Positions 1 to 7,620 of a stretch of 60,410 nt of DNA are shown here, piece after piece. Position 1 is the stretch's first letter. Each line of letters starts with the position of its first letter. This DNA comes from Candidatus Eisenbacteria bacterium (lineage in GTDB: Bacteria; Orphanbacterota; Orphanbacteria; Orphanbacterales; Orphanbacteraceae): assembly GCA_016930695.1 (NCBI GenBank), contig JAFGGD010000007.1, forward strand, positions 1-60,410. Reading direction: 5' to 3'. A program made the position numbers and the translations under genes. Below the pieces are notes generated by a model. The model was given only the letters and a program-made list of their open reading frames with translations. It was not told the DNA's origin and ran no database searches.

Positions 1-207
1 CCTCTCGGAGTCCGGGGCGTGCCGCCCCCTGGGTGGGTTCGTGATCGCCACGGAGTTCCCACAAGGGTGCGACCTCGCGCGGCTGTTCCTCACGCACCTC
101 GAGAGGTTGGGGCCCCCGTCCCGCCCCTTCTCCTCGAAGGATCACGCCGTCCGTCCGGGGAAGAGGCGGAGGGGATGGCGGGAGAGGGTGAGGGTGCTTT
201 GAAAACC

Positions 208-267
208 CCTCGTAACCTGATTCACTTTTCCGGAGCGGAGCGGAGGAAAAGGTATCTGGTTACGAGG
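208..267. repeat. Nested inverted repeat / hairpin
   Basis: A perfect 10-bp inverted repeat, cctcgtaacc at 208-217 and ggttacgagg at 258-267, encloses a second perfect 7-bp inverted repeat, cttttcc at 225-231 and ggaaaag at 245-251. No T-run follows on either side, so it is not a typical intrinsic terminator. It lies downstream of the minus-strand gene ending at 364. It could be an mRNA 3'-end structure, a protein-binding palindrome or a REP-like element. Confidence 0.6.
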
Positions 268-291
268 ATCCGCGAAGGGCTTGCCGTCACT

Positions 292-327
292 ATCGGGATC
301 GGGATCGCTATCGCAATCGAAATCGAC
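292..327. repeat. Degenerate hexamer tandem repeat (ATCGNN)x6
   Basis: Six consecutive hexamers start with ATCG: ATCGGG, ATCGGG, ATCGCT, ATCGCA, ATCGAA, ATCGAC. Read through in one frame they would give alternating Ile and small residues, but no gene is credible here. The rest of 1-363 shows no convincing coding sequence; the open frame crossing it on the plus strand is antisense to the gene ending at 364. Confidence 0.6.
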
Positions 328-363
328 CCGATTCGAATTCGTGAGCGGGGGATGGAGGAGATG

Positions 364-843
364 CTAGTCCAGCGTGGCGTGCAGCATGGTCCAGTCGATC
401 CGGCCGGCTTCGACTTCGTAGCCGAGGAGCATGCGGCCGGCGATGTGGCCGTCCTCGAACAAGGCGAAAGCGCTTCCCCCCGGGAGGATGACGATGTTGG
501 AGAAGAACATCGTTCCCCCGTGCACGCCATCGAAGGGGATCAGATCCGTGCGGCTCCGTAAATCGGCGATGAGATCTCTCTCCGGATCTTCGAGTCCCTG
601 CTTTCGCAGGAGTCGGATATCGGTGTCCGAGAGGGGGGAGGGGGATGCGTCGTCCGCCGCCGTTTCCTCTTCCGCTTCCGGAGCGGCGGTCTCCTCGACC
701 CGGGCCTTCGCGTCCCGCAGTTCCGCCTCCCGCCGGAGGCGGATGTCGTCGACGAGGAGGATGGTCGCGAGAACGACGAGGAGGACGACGGCGAAAAAGG
801 GGATCGGGAAGGACCGCCCGGAACCGCTCTCTCTCCACGCCAT
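364..843 (-). CDS. Small single-pass membrane protein of unknown function
   Basis: The product has 159 residues. A short basic N-terminus precedes one strongly hydrophobic segment at about residues 14-31. Next comes a charged, probably coiled-coil stretch, then an Ala/Glu-rich linker around residues 48-70, and a roughly 85-residue globular C-terminal part containing an F-D-G-V-H-G-G motif. This suggests an N-terminally anchored protein with its C-terminal domain outside the membrane. The ATG is preceded by ggagga at good spacing. It lies 18 bp downstream of the aminotransferase gene, so it is probably the last gene of the pheS-pheT-aminotransferase unit. I do not recognise a family. Confidence 0.7.
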   Translation of the reverse strand: MAWRESGSGRSFPIPFFAVVLLVVLATILLVDDIRLRREAELRDAKARVEETAAPEAEEETAADDASPSPLSDTDIRLLRKQGLEDPERDLIADLRSRTDLIPFDGVHGGTMFFSNIVILPGGSAFALFEDGHIAGRMLLGYEVEAGRIDWTMLHATLD

Positions 844-861
844 CCCCCTTTTCCTCCCTTC

Positions 862-2178
862 CTAGGCGTGCGCCGCGGCGAAGGCGCGAAGCCGCTCCTC
901 CAACTCCGGGATCTGGTCGAGGGAGGTCAGGCTGGTGCATGCCCTGAGCCCCTCGGTCCGCACGCTCCCGGCGGTGTCCAGCGTGATGGCGCTGATCCCG
1001 TAGTGGAGCAGTTCGGCGATCAGCTTCCATCCCTCGTCGTATTTCGGATGAGAAAGGGTGAAGTAGAAACCGTCCGCCAGCGGCTCGCCGAGGTCGTTGT
1101 CGTAGACGAGTCGGAAGCCGTTCTCCAGGAAAGCCTTTTTCATCGCCGCGGCGCGGCGGGCGTACTCCTTCACGTCCTGCAGGAAGGGGATCGTTCCGTC
1201 GTTCACCCCTTTGAGGAGCGCCAGAAGGCCGTACTGCGGTCCCTCGGGGGTGCAGGCGGTGATCGGGTAGACGCCGCCGTGAATGAAGGCATAGCCGATC
1301 TTCTCCGTCCCGAACCGGTCCTTCAGGTGAGGGGACCGCTCCTCCAAGAGCGCCGGCGAGAGGAAGGTGATCGCCACGCGCTGGCCGGCGTAGCTGAAGC
1401 TCTTGGAACTGGAGACCACCGAGAACCACCGCTTGCCGTGGCGGCCGATCGTCGGCTGGTAGGGGGGCTCGCCGGGGCGGCCGTACTCTTTGCGGAAGTC
1501 CATGCCGAAGTAGGCGAGATCCTCGATGGCGATGGCGCCGTGACGGTCGATCGCCTCCGCCATGCCGGCCAGCTCTTCCTCGGTGAGGATGATCCAGGAC
1601 GGATTGTTCGGGCTGGACCAGAGCACCGCCGCCACATCCCCCTTCGCGAGCCGCTCGTCCAAGGCGCGGATCAGCTTCTCCCCCCGGTGGTCGTAGAAAT
1701 CGATGTGGTCGGTTTTCAGCCCGAGAAAGCGGGTCTGCTGCTTGTTCACCGGAAACCCGGGGTCGAGAAAGAGGACCGTGTCCTTCCCGGGATCCACGTG
1801 TCCCGCCACGGCGAGGCTTACGAAGCATCCCTGCATGGCCCCGACGGTGGGGACGCAGCAGGACGGCGGCAGGTCGAGGTTCATGAAGTTCTTCGCGAAG
1901 CGCGCCGCCTCCGCCTTCAGTTCCGGCACGCCGTCGAAGGGGGCGTACCGCTGGGCGACCCCCTTTTCGCGGAGCGCCGTGATCTCCGCCTCCACGCCCG
2001 CCGGGTTCGGCGGCAACCCGGGGATGCCGAACTCCATCCGGATAAAGCGGACGTCCAGCGCCTGCTCGATCTCGTTCACCACCCTGTTCATCTCGCGGAT
2101 CGAAGCGGTGCTGAGGTCCACGCCCGCCTCCCGAACGATCCGCGCCACCGTTTCTCTGTCGAAAGGCACGTCGGGCAT
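862..2178 (-). CDS. PLP-dependent class I/II aminotransferase
   Basis: A 438-residue fold-type I aminotransferase, the usual length for class I/II. Visible signatures are the P-N-N-P motif in SSPNNPS at about residue 186, the D-L-A-Y region that holds the pyridine-ring Asp and Tyr, and the lysine of S-S-S-K-S-F-S-Y-A-G-Q-R that should form the Schiff base. A double Cys and a G-A-M-Q-G-C segment lie near the phosphate-binding region. Substrate specificity cannot be read from sequence; aromatic or aspartate-like amino acids and methionine are all possible. An aggaga ribosome site precedes the ATG. It follows pheT by about 50 bp on the same strand, which makes aromatic amino acid metabolism attractive but unproven. 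Confidence 0.9.
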   Translation of the reverse strand: MPDVPFDRETVARIVREAGVDLSTASIREMNRVVNEIEQALDVRFIRMEFGIPGLPPNPAGVEAEITALREKGVAQRYAPFDGVPELKAEAARFAKNFMNLDLPPSCCVPTVGAMQGCFVSLAVAGHVDPGKDTVLFLDPGFPVNKQQTRFLGLKTDHIDFYDHRGEKLIRALDERLAKGDVAAVLWSSPNNPSWIILTEEELAGMAEAIDRHGAIAIEDLAYFGMDFRKEYGRPGEPPYQPTIGRHGKRWFSVVSSSKSFSYAGQRVAITFLSPALLEERSPHLKDRFGTEKIGYAFIHGGVYPITACTPEGPQYGLLALLKGVNDGTIPFLQDVKEYARRAAAMKKAFLENGFRLVYDNDLGEPLADGFYFTLSHPKYDEGWKLIAELLHYGISAITLDTAGSVRTEGLRACTSLTSLDQIPELEERLRAFAAAHA

Positions 2179-2228
2179 CGGTCTCTCCTATCCCTCGTGA
2201 CGAAAGTCCGTGCAATCCAGGCTACGGT

Positions 2229-4037
2229 TCACCGGGATCGATCGAGTTCGATTTCGAAGATCGCCGCCGGCGCGGCGATGGAGTAGTTCTCCAGGACCTC
2301 CGGGTGCACCTCGCCGGCGCGGCCGATCACGCGGTTCTCGGCGAGAAGCTCCGCGCCCCGCCCCTCCAGAAAGAGGGGGTCGCGGGAAGGCCGGTAGGCG
2401 AGGGGGATCCCCAGCTCGCGGGCGGCGGCGTCGGCCACCGAACGGATGTCGGCGAAGCCGGCGGTCCGGTCCTGGATCACGCCGGCCAGATGGAGCCGCT
2501 CCTCCGGTTCGTCGTGTCCCTCCGCGAGAAGAACCACGTCGTCCGCCTCGAAGAGGCGGTGCGTTACGCCGGCGCCCCGGTTTCGTCCGAGCAGGCGGAG
2601 CAAACCGGGCGCGAGGGCGGTGCGGAGGATCCTCTGCTCCACCGACGCGGGATTCTCGGCGCGCACCGCGTCGCCCGGGTCGGCGGAGCGGGTCCTCTCG
2701 TAGAGATCCTTCTCGTTGGTCAGCATCAGGCTCATCGCCTCGGAGAAACCGAGGCCGAGCATGGTCTCCCGGGCGCGGCGCTGCAGCACCCTCTCCGGCC
2801 GTTCCCCGGCGAGGGTGAAGCTGGGGATGAGACGGCGCGGGATCTCGTCGTAGCCGATCGCCATCGCCACGTCCTCGATCAGGTCGACGGGGTGGAGGAT
2901 GTCGTTCCGGTAGGCGGGGACGACGGCGCGCACCATGTCCCCCTCCGGCTCCGCGTCGTGCCGCATGGCGCGAAGAAGCTTCGCCGTTCGCGCGGCGTCC
3001 AGCGGGACGCCGATCACCCGCTCCGCCTCGCGCGGGTCGAGGCGCATCTCCGCCGGCGTCAAGTCCGGCGTCTCCCGCCGCTCACCTCCCCGAACGATCG
3101 CCACCTTCTCAGGCCGCGCCTCCTCGAAAAGCTCGAGAAAGCTGGTCGTTAACACATGAAGCGCCTTTTCCACCGGGCGCTCCTCGATCCCCGTCACGTC
3201 GATGAAGAGGTCCGTCGACCCGGCGTGGATCGCCGTCTCCTTGCTGTTGATGACGGGGGGTATGCTGAGGACCTTCCCGCGGGCGTCCTCCAGGAGCGGG
3301 TAGCGCGCGTGTTCCTTGAGCAGATGGGCGTAGTCGATCCCCTTGGGATGCTTTTCCAGGATCTCCCGCGGCGTGAGCGCCCGGTCGTCCCGCGAGGCGA
3401 GTGGGACGAAGCGGATCTCCTCGGGGCCGACGGGCCGGTAGAGGAAGGGACCTTCGAGAACGGAGAGGTCGTAGACGCCGATGGAGGCGAACTTCCGGTT
3501 GCGGCCGAGCGCCCAGTGCAGATCCTCCTGGAGCTTCATCACCGCGCGGATGGTGAAGTCGTCGAGGCGGACGCCGCGCACCGCCGCGCAGGCGATGTAG
3601 GGGCGGTAGGAATCGGAACGCCCCATGTCCGGATCGACGCGGACTTCCAGGGACGCCGGCGCGAGATCGTAACGGGGGAGGCCGGTCTCGCGCCCCAGCA
3701 GACCGCGCAGCGCGCGGGCGAGACCACCGGCGTCGAACAGATCCGGCCGCACGGGAAGGAGATCCATCCGGATCGCGTTTTCCCAGCCGAGGTCGATCCA
3801 GTACTTCTCCGGATCGCCGCCGGCGTCGGCGAGACACTCCGGGCACGCGCCGGGCGGTTCCCCCTTCTCCGTCCTCTCCACGATGGAGCCGCAGGAAGGG
3901 CAGCGGAGGCGGCGCACCGGGGCGAAGCCTTCCACGTCGCAGCCGAGCCGTTCGAGAAGATGCATCAGTGTATCGTCGTCGACGGGGGCGCCGATCCGGC
4001 GCCGCAGCGCGTCGGTGGGTATGGCGACTACAGGCAC
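2229..4037 (-). CDS. pheT: Phenylalanyl-tRNA synthetase beta subunit, archaeal-type
   Basis: Beta subunit of the PheRS tetramer that charges tRNA-Phe; it carries B3/B4-type editing and B5 domains. At 602 residues it matches the short archaeal/eukaryotic form rather than the roughly 800-residue bacterial form with its tRNA-binding and anticodon domains. An unusual insert near the N-terminus has four cysteines at about 46, 49, 65 and 68 (CPSC then CPEC), a likely zinc ribbon. I chose a GTG start at 4037 because AGGAGA lies 7 bp upstream and the start overlaps the pheS stop by 10 bp, giving translational coupling. A longer open frame to 4550 only overlaps pheS and is not expected to be translated. 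Confidence 0.93.
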   Translation of the reverse strand: MPVVAIPTDALRRRIGAPVDDDTLMHLLERLGCDVEGFAPVRRLRCPSCGSIVERTEKGEPPGACPECLADAGGDPEKYWIDLGWENAIRMDLLPVRPDLFDAGGLARALRGLLGRETGLPRYDLAPASLEVRVDPDMGRSDSYRPYIACAAVRGVRLDDFTIRAVMKLQEDLHWALGRNRKFASIGVYDLSVLEGPFLYRPVGPEEIRFVPLASRDDRALTPREILEKHPKGIDYAHLLKEHARYPLLEDARGKVLSIPPVINSKETAIHAGSTDLFIDVTGIEERPVEKALHVLTTSFLELFEEARPEKVAIVRGGERRETPDLTPAEMRLDPREAERVIGVPLDAARTAKLLRAMRHDAEPEGDMVRAVVPAYRNDILHPVDLIEDVAMAIGYDEIPRRLIPSFTLAGERPERVLQRRARETMLGLGFSEAMSLMLTNEKDLYERTRSADPGDAVRAENPASVEQRILRTALAPGLLRLLGRNRGAGVTHRLFEADDVVLLAEGHDEPEERLHLAGVIQDRTAGFADIRSVADAAARELGIPLAYRPSRDPLFLEGRGAELLAENRVIGRAGEVHPEVLENYSIAAPAAIFEIELDRSR

Positions 4038-5551
4038 AGCGGCGTCTCCTCCAGCCAGCGGATATCGCTCCAGTAGAGTTTGCGGATGTCGGTGATGCCG
4101 AAGCGGCGCATGGCGAGCCGCTCCAGGCCGAGCCCCCATGCGAGGACCGGCGTGGCGCAGCCGTACGGCGCGGTCACCTCGGGACGGAAGACGCCGGCGC
4201 CGCCCAGCTCGAACCAGTCTCCCCGCTCCTCGTCGCGGACGAAGACCCCCACGCTCGGTTCGGTGTAGGGGAAATAGTCCGGACGGAAGCGGATCCGTTC
4301 GAAGCCCATCTGGCGGTAGAACTCGGCGAGCGTGCCGAGGAGGGTGCTGAGGCTCGCCTTCTCGTCCACGATGATCCCGTCCACCTGATAGAACTCGGGA
4401 AGGTGCTTGTAGTCGATCTTCTCGCGGCGAAAGACGCGGCCGACGAGGAAGACCTTGCGCGGGGGACGGGGATCCTCCCGGAGCGCGGCGACGGTGGCGG
4501 CCGTGGTGTGGGTGCGGAGCACCACGCGGCGCGCCGTCTCCTCGTCCCACTCGTAACGCCAGCCGATCGATCCGGTGCCGCCGCCGTTTTCGTGGATCGC
4601 GCGCACCTTCTCCACCAGCTCCCTTTCCGGAAGGGGGAAGCGCGGCGGGCGATCGACGTAGAAGGTGTCCTGCATCTCACGGGCCGGGTGGTCCTGGGGC
4701 TGGAAGAGGGCGTCGAAGTCCCAGAAGGCGCTCTCCACGCAGGAGCCGCGGATCTCTTGAAAGCCGAGGTGCAGGAAGGCGCGGCGCGCCTCCTCCAAGA
4801 TGCGGCGGAAGGGATGCGCCTTCGCCGGATGCACCGGCGCCGCCTCGACCGTCACGTCGTAGGGCCGGAAGGCGACCTTCCTCCAGGCGCCGTCCACGAG
4901 GAGTTCGGGATCGAGCTGGTTTCTCTCGTCCAGCGCATCGACGCCGGCCTTCAGGAGCGCGCGCCCCTCGCCGGTGAGGGCGAGCCGCCGCCGCGTCCGG
5001 GCGCGCACCTTCACGAACTCCCTCGCCTTCAGGTCGCCGAGGGCTTCCCGGAGTCGTTCCGCCTCCGCCCCGAGGAGCTCGAGCGGGGCTTCGCCGCGTC
5101 CCCGGAAACGCTCCAGAAGTTCCGCGTCCGCGAATCCCTCCGCCGCCGCGTCCGGGTCGGGCGCGAGGGCGCCTTTCTCCTTGCGGGCCAGTTTTTTGGA
5201 GAAGAGGAAGCGGAGCAGCTTCCCCGCCTCGCCCGGCGCCATTCCGAGCCGCGCGGCGATCTCCGTCACCGGAAGAGGACCCTCCTCGACGAGGATCCGG
5301 TGAACCCGGAGCTCCGGGAGCGGCTCGCCCGATTGCAGGAAGAGGCGGCCGGCGTCCAGGAGGCTCACCTCCTCGAAGGGCTCCTCCTCGACGCGGACCC
5401 AGCCCCGCTCCTCCGCCTCCACGGCCGCGGCGGCGATGAGCGACTGGTCCACGCCGGCGGCCTCGGCCACCTCGGGAAGATAGGCGCCGGCTTCCGCGCC
5501 TTCGAGGCCGCGGAGCAACGCGCATTGATTCGGTGGTAAAGCAGTACTCAT
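4028..5551 (-). CDS. pheS: Phenylalanyl-tRNA synthetase alpha subunit, archaeal-type
   Basis: Catalytic alpha subunit, a class II synthetase, 507 residues. Bacterial PheS is usually about 330-350 residues. This one has a long N-terminal region of winged-helix-like DNA/RNA-binding repeats (residues about 1-200, for example L-P-V-T-E-I-A-A-R-L-G-M) typical of archaeal and eukaryotic PheS. The C-terminal core shows motif 2-like R-T-H-T-T-A and motif 3 G-L-G-L-E-R-L-A-M followed by D-I-R-K-L-Y. I chose the ATG at 5551, since the open frame runs 28 codons further but the upstream part is basic and low complexity. gaggaag lies just upstream of the chosen start. It is the first gene of pheS-pheT. 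Confidence 0.93.
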   Translation of the reverse strand: MSTALPPNQCALLRGLEGAEAGAYLPEVAEAAGVDQSLIAAAAVEAEERGWVRVEEEPFEEVSLLDAGRLFLQSGEPLPELRVHRILVEEGPLPVTEIAARLGMAPGEAGKLLRFLFSKKLARKEKGALAPDPDAAAEGFADAELLERFRGRGEAPLELLGAEAERLREALGDLKAREFVKVRARTRRRLALTGEGRALLKAGVDALDERNQLDPELLVDGAWRKVAFRPYDVTVEAAPVHPAKAHPFRRILEEARRAFLHLGFQEIRGSCVESAFWDFDALFQPQDHPAREMQDTFYVDRPPRFPLPERELVEKVRAIHENGGGTGSIGWRYEWDEETARRVVLRTHTTAATVAALREDPRPPRKVFLVGRVFRREKIDYKHLPEFYQVDGIIVDEKASLSTLLGTLAEFYRQMGFERIRFRPDYFPYTEPSVGVFVRDEERGDWFELGGAGVFRPEVTAPYGCATPVLAWGLGLERLAMRRFGITDIRKLYWSDIRWLEETPLCL

Positions 5552-5700
5552 GGGGCGTCTTCCTCGTTTCCTACGTGATTGCGCGCGTTTTCGGAAGGAG
5601 GATACCACAAAGCCCCGGGGGACGGAAAACGGCAAAGTAAAACGCCGGCGGCGCTTTGCGGGGTTGTGAAGGGCGGGGTGCGGGTACGCGCGCGGCCGCT

Positions 5701-5719
5701 CCTCCCCGGGACGGGGAGG
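5701..5719 (-). terminator. GC-rich hairpin after the zinc-ribbon gene
   Basis: cctcccc and ggggagg form a 7-bp stem about 30 bp past the minus-strand stop at 5748, and the pairing can be extended by flanking gccgc/gcggc. There is no clear T-run on the minus strand, so termination is only a guess. The remaining 5552-5700 stretch holds the pheS leader; no gene is seen in it. Confidence 0.3.
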
Positions 5720-5747
5720 CGGCGGGCGCCGGACGTTTCATAAACCG

Positions 5748-6092
5748 TTATCTCATAAAGTAGATGAACCGTCCGCAGTGCGGGCAGCTGAGGATCTCCT
5801 CGTTCTTGTTGACCTGGGCGAGCTGGGTGGGGAGCCTCTGGAAGCAGCCGTAGCAGACTCCGTCGAAAACGGGGGCGATCACCTTGCCGTATTTGCCGCG
5901 GATCCGGTCGTAGCGGGAGAGAAGCTGCGGCGAGCAACTCTCGCGGGTGCGCTTGCGCGCGTCCTCGAGCTTTTCCTTCCGGCTCACGTCGAAACCGAGT
6001 TTCTCCTCCACTTCGGCGTTCCCTTTGCCCAGGTCGTCGATCATCAGCTCGATATCGTTCAGGATGACGAGGTATTCCAGTTCCGTCTTCAA
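5748..6092 (-). CDS. C4-type zinc-ribbon protein, short form
   Basis: A 114-residue product whose last 45 residues carry the C4 zinc-ribbon motif C-Y-G-C-F...C-P-H-C-G-R-F-I-Y seen at the C-terminus of COG1579-type proteins, whose usual members are about 240 residues with a long coiled coil. Here the N-terminal part is a single predicted helical stretch, so it looks like a shortened relative. The start is TTG, chosen because AGGAG sits 6 bp upstream. It lies 12 bp downstream of an EIIA gene on the same strand, so the two are probably co-transcribed. No enzymatic role is known; nucleic-acid or protein binding is a reasonable guess. Confidence 0.8.
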   Translation of the reverse strand: MKTELEYLVILNDIELMIDDLGKGNAEVEEKLGFDVSRKEKLEDARKRTRESCSPQLLSRYDRIRGKYGKVIAPVFDGVCYGCFQRLPTQLAQVNKNEEILSCPHCGRFIYFMR

Positions 6093-6104
6093 GGACTTCT
6101 CCTA

Positions 6105-6566
6105 TTATGAGGCCAGTTCGTCGATCAGATTGAGCAGTTCGGCTTTGGAATCGATCTCGCCCAGCCTCTTCCGGTTCTTGGGGAGCCGGATCAATTGCAC
6201 GATCTTGGCCAGAATCGGGTGGTAGAGATTCGAAGGGTCGATGGGGGGGGAAGCGACGAGGAAAAAGTGCCTGACCGGTTTGCCGTCCACCGCCCCGAAA
6301 TCGATCCCTTTGAGGGACCGCCCGTAGACGAGAGTGATCTGCGAGAAGATGGTGGATCGCAGATGAGGGATCGCGACCTCTTTCCCGATGCCGGTGGATC
6401 CGAGCGCCTCCCGCGACCGAACCAGTTCCAGGGCGATGTTCTTCGACTCGGGATCGATGTTCAGAAGGGCGACCAGCTCCTCCAGGACTTTGTCCTTAGT
6501 GCCGGCCTGCAATTCGAGGCTGATCGCATTCAGATCGAGATAGTCCGAAAGATGGATCGATTCCAT
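6105..6566 (-). CDS. PTS EIIA type-2 (fructose/nitrogen-type) domain protein
   Basis: A single-domain EIIA-2 protein of 153 residues, close to the PtsN family length. The phosphoacceptor histidine is in the motif A-I-P-H-L-R, preceded by R-E-A-L-G-S-T-G-I-G. In the known family this histidine takes phosphate from HPr or NPr and the protein acts in regulation or sugar uptake. No EI, HPr or membrane component lies nearby, which favours a regulatory role. ATG is preceded by AAGGAG with 7-bp spacing. It is co-directional with the zinc-ribbon gene downstream and diverges from the gene at 6726. A second, diverged EIIA occurs at 47389-47850. Confidence 0.88.
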   Translation of the reverse strand: MESIHLSDYLDLNAISLELQAGTKDKVLEELVALLNIDPESKNIALELVRSREALGSTGIGKEVAIPHLRSTIFSQITLVYGRSLKGIDFGAVDGKPVRHFFLVASPPIDPSNLYHPILAKIVQLIRLPKNRKRLGEIDSKAELLNLIDELAS

Positions 6567-6672
6567 TTGCGGGCTCCTTATTGGAGCGTTTCGCCTACGC
6601 CACGTTTTCCCCAGGGAATGTACGGTAATCGACGGCGGTCCGGCAAATGGTTTTTTCCTCCTCCGGCGCCGC

Positions 6673-6702
6673 TTGACCGGGCGGCCGGCCCTCCGCTACA
6701 GT
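6673..6702 (+). promoter_or_regulatory. Sigma70-type promoter for the helical-repeat gene
   Basis: TTGACC at 6673-6678 and TACAGT at 6697-6702 are separated by 18 bp, about 24 bp ahead of the TTG start at 6726. The same hexamer style recurs before several genes in this window. Confidence 0.55.
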
Positions 6703-6725
6703 CAATCGATACGGAGGAACCTGAT

Positions 6726-7550
6726 TTGGAACAGGGAAGACTGACGAAAGAAGAGCGCAAGAACATACGGGATAAGACGTTGGAATCGTTGAACGCCTTG
6801 ACCCCCGAGAGCGGAATCGAGGCGACGGCGGGCATCGCGCCGCTTCTCGTTCCGGACCCGAAAGCCGCGCCCGGGCAGAACGGTCTTCGCGTCGGTAGGG
6901 AAACGATCCTGGAAGTGATCGACGCGGTAGACAAGAAGATCCGGAGCAAGGCGAAGCGTTCCGCTCTGGTGGAGGCGCTCTGGTCCACCGGTTCCGGCGA
7001 GTGTCGCGTGGCCGCCGCGCTCCTTCTGCCCCCGCTCCTCCCCGCGCCGAACGAGGAGGAGGAGGCTATCGCGGTGGAGCGCGTTCGCGCCTATCTGGCG
7101 GCGACCGATTCGCCGGCCGTTCGGGAGGCGCTCGCCGATGCGGTCTCCCGCGAACTCGAGGCGGGGCGGGACGATTCCTGGAACCGGGCTTTCAAGGTCT
7201 GGCGGTCCGAAACGGACCCCCGCTATCGCGTGTTCGGCGTCGCCGCCTACGCCCGGCTCCTCTCCCGGGGGAAGGCGCCGGAGAAACTCTTCGACGGCCT
7301 GATGGTCGCCCGGCGCCATGCCGCCGATTCCGATCCGATGGTGCGTCGCTCCGTCGTGCAGCTTCTTCTCGCCGGGGCGCGCCGCCAGGCCCTCGCGGTG
7401 AGCCGCTTCGTGGCCCGGTTCGAAGAGGACGATCGGGAAGAGGTCCGCGCCCTTGCGGTGGAAGTGCTTCCCCGCGTCCGCAGGGAGCGGGACCAGGAGA
7501 CCGGCGCCGCGCCGGGGGAGGCGGACGGGGCCGGCGTCGCCCTCTCTTGA
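6726..7550 (+). CDS. Alpha-helical (HEAT/AlkD-like) repeat protein, function unknown
   Basis: A 274-residue, Ala/Arg/Glu-rich, probably all-helical protein. The middle and C-terminal parts contain paired amphipathic helices with phrases such as W-R-S-E-T-D-P-R-Y-R-V-F-G and D-S-D-P-M-V-R-R-S-V, which resemble HEAT-type or DNA-alkylation-repair (AlkD) repeats. I see no conserved catalytic site that would decide this. TTG at 6726 was chosen because GGAGG lies 8 bp upstream and a promoter precedes it. The open frame extends upstream, but that part overlaps the divergent EIIA gene. It is followed by its own intergenic region and a new promoter, so it is probably monocistronic. Confidence 0.65.
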   Translation: MEQGRLTKEERKNIRDKTLESLNALTPESGIEATAGIAPLLVPDPKAAPGQNGLRVGRETILEVIDAVDKKIRSKAKRSALVEALWSTGSGECRVAAALLLPPLLPAPNEEEEAIAVERVRAYLAATDSPAVREALADAVSRELEAGRDDSWNRAFKVWRSETDPRYRVFGVAAYARLLSRGKAPEKLFDGLMVARRHAADSDPMVRRSVVQLLLAGARRQALAVSRFVARFEEDDREEVRALAVEVLPRVRRERDQETGAAPGEADGAGVALS

Positions 7551-7576
7551 CGCGCCAGAACACCCAGTGATACACT
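7547..7576 (+). promoter_or_regulatory. Promoter for the EF-G paralogue
   Basis: TTGACG at 7547-7552 and TACACT at 7571-7576 are 18 bp apart. The -35 box overlaps the stop codon region of the preceding gene. An AAGGAG site follows at 7607-7612, 8 bp before the GTG start. Confidence 0.6.
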
Positions 7577-7620
7577 TCCTGATTCCGATGTTAAGCGAAA
7601 AGGAATAAGGAGATACGGTT

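Noticed and set aside
1-60. Similarity between window start, 23155-23166 and the last 60 bp
   Set aside because: The shared ctctcggagtc and G-rich stretches are short (about 12 bp) and could be chance in this base composition.
308-2215. 635-residue open frame on the minus strand
   Set aside because: It overlaps the aminotransferase in another frame, has a low-complexity Arg/Gly/Pro composition typical of shadow frames in GC-rich DNA, and no domain.
868-2286. 472-residue plus-strand open frame
   Set aside because: Antisense shadow of the aminotransferase; composition and lack of a ribosome site do not support it.
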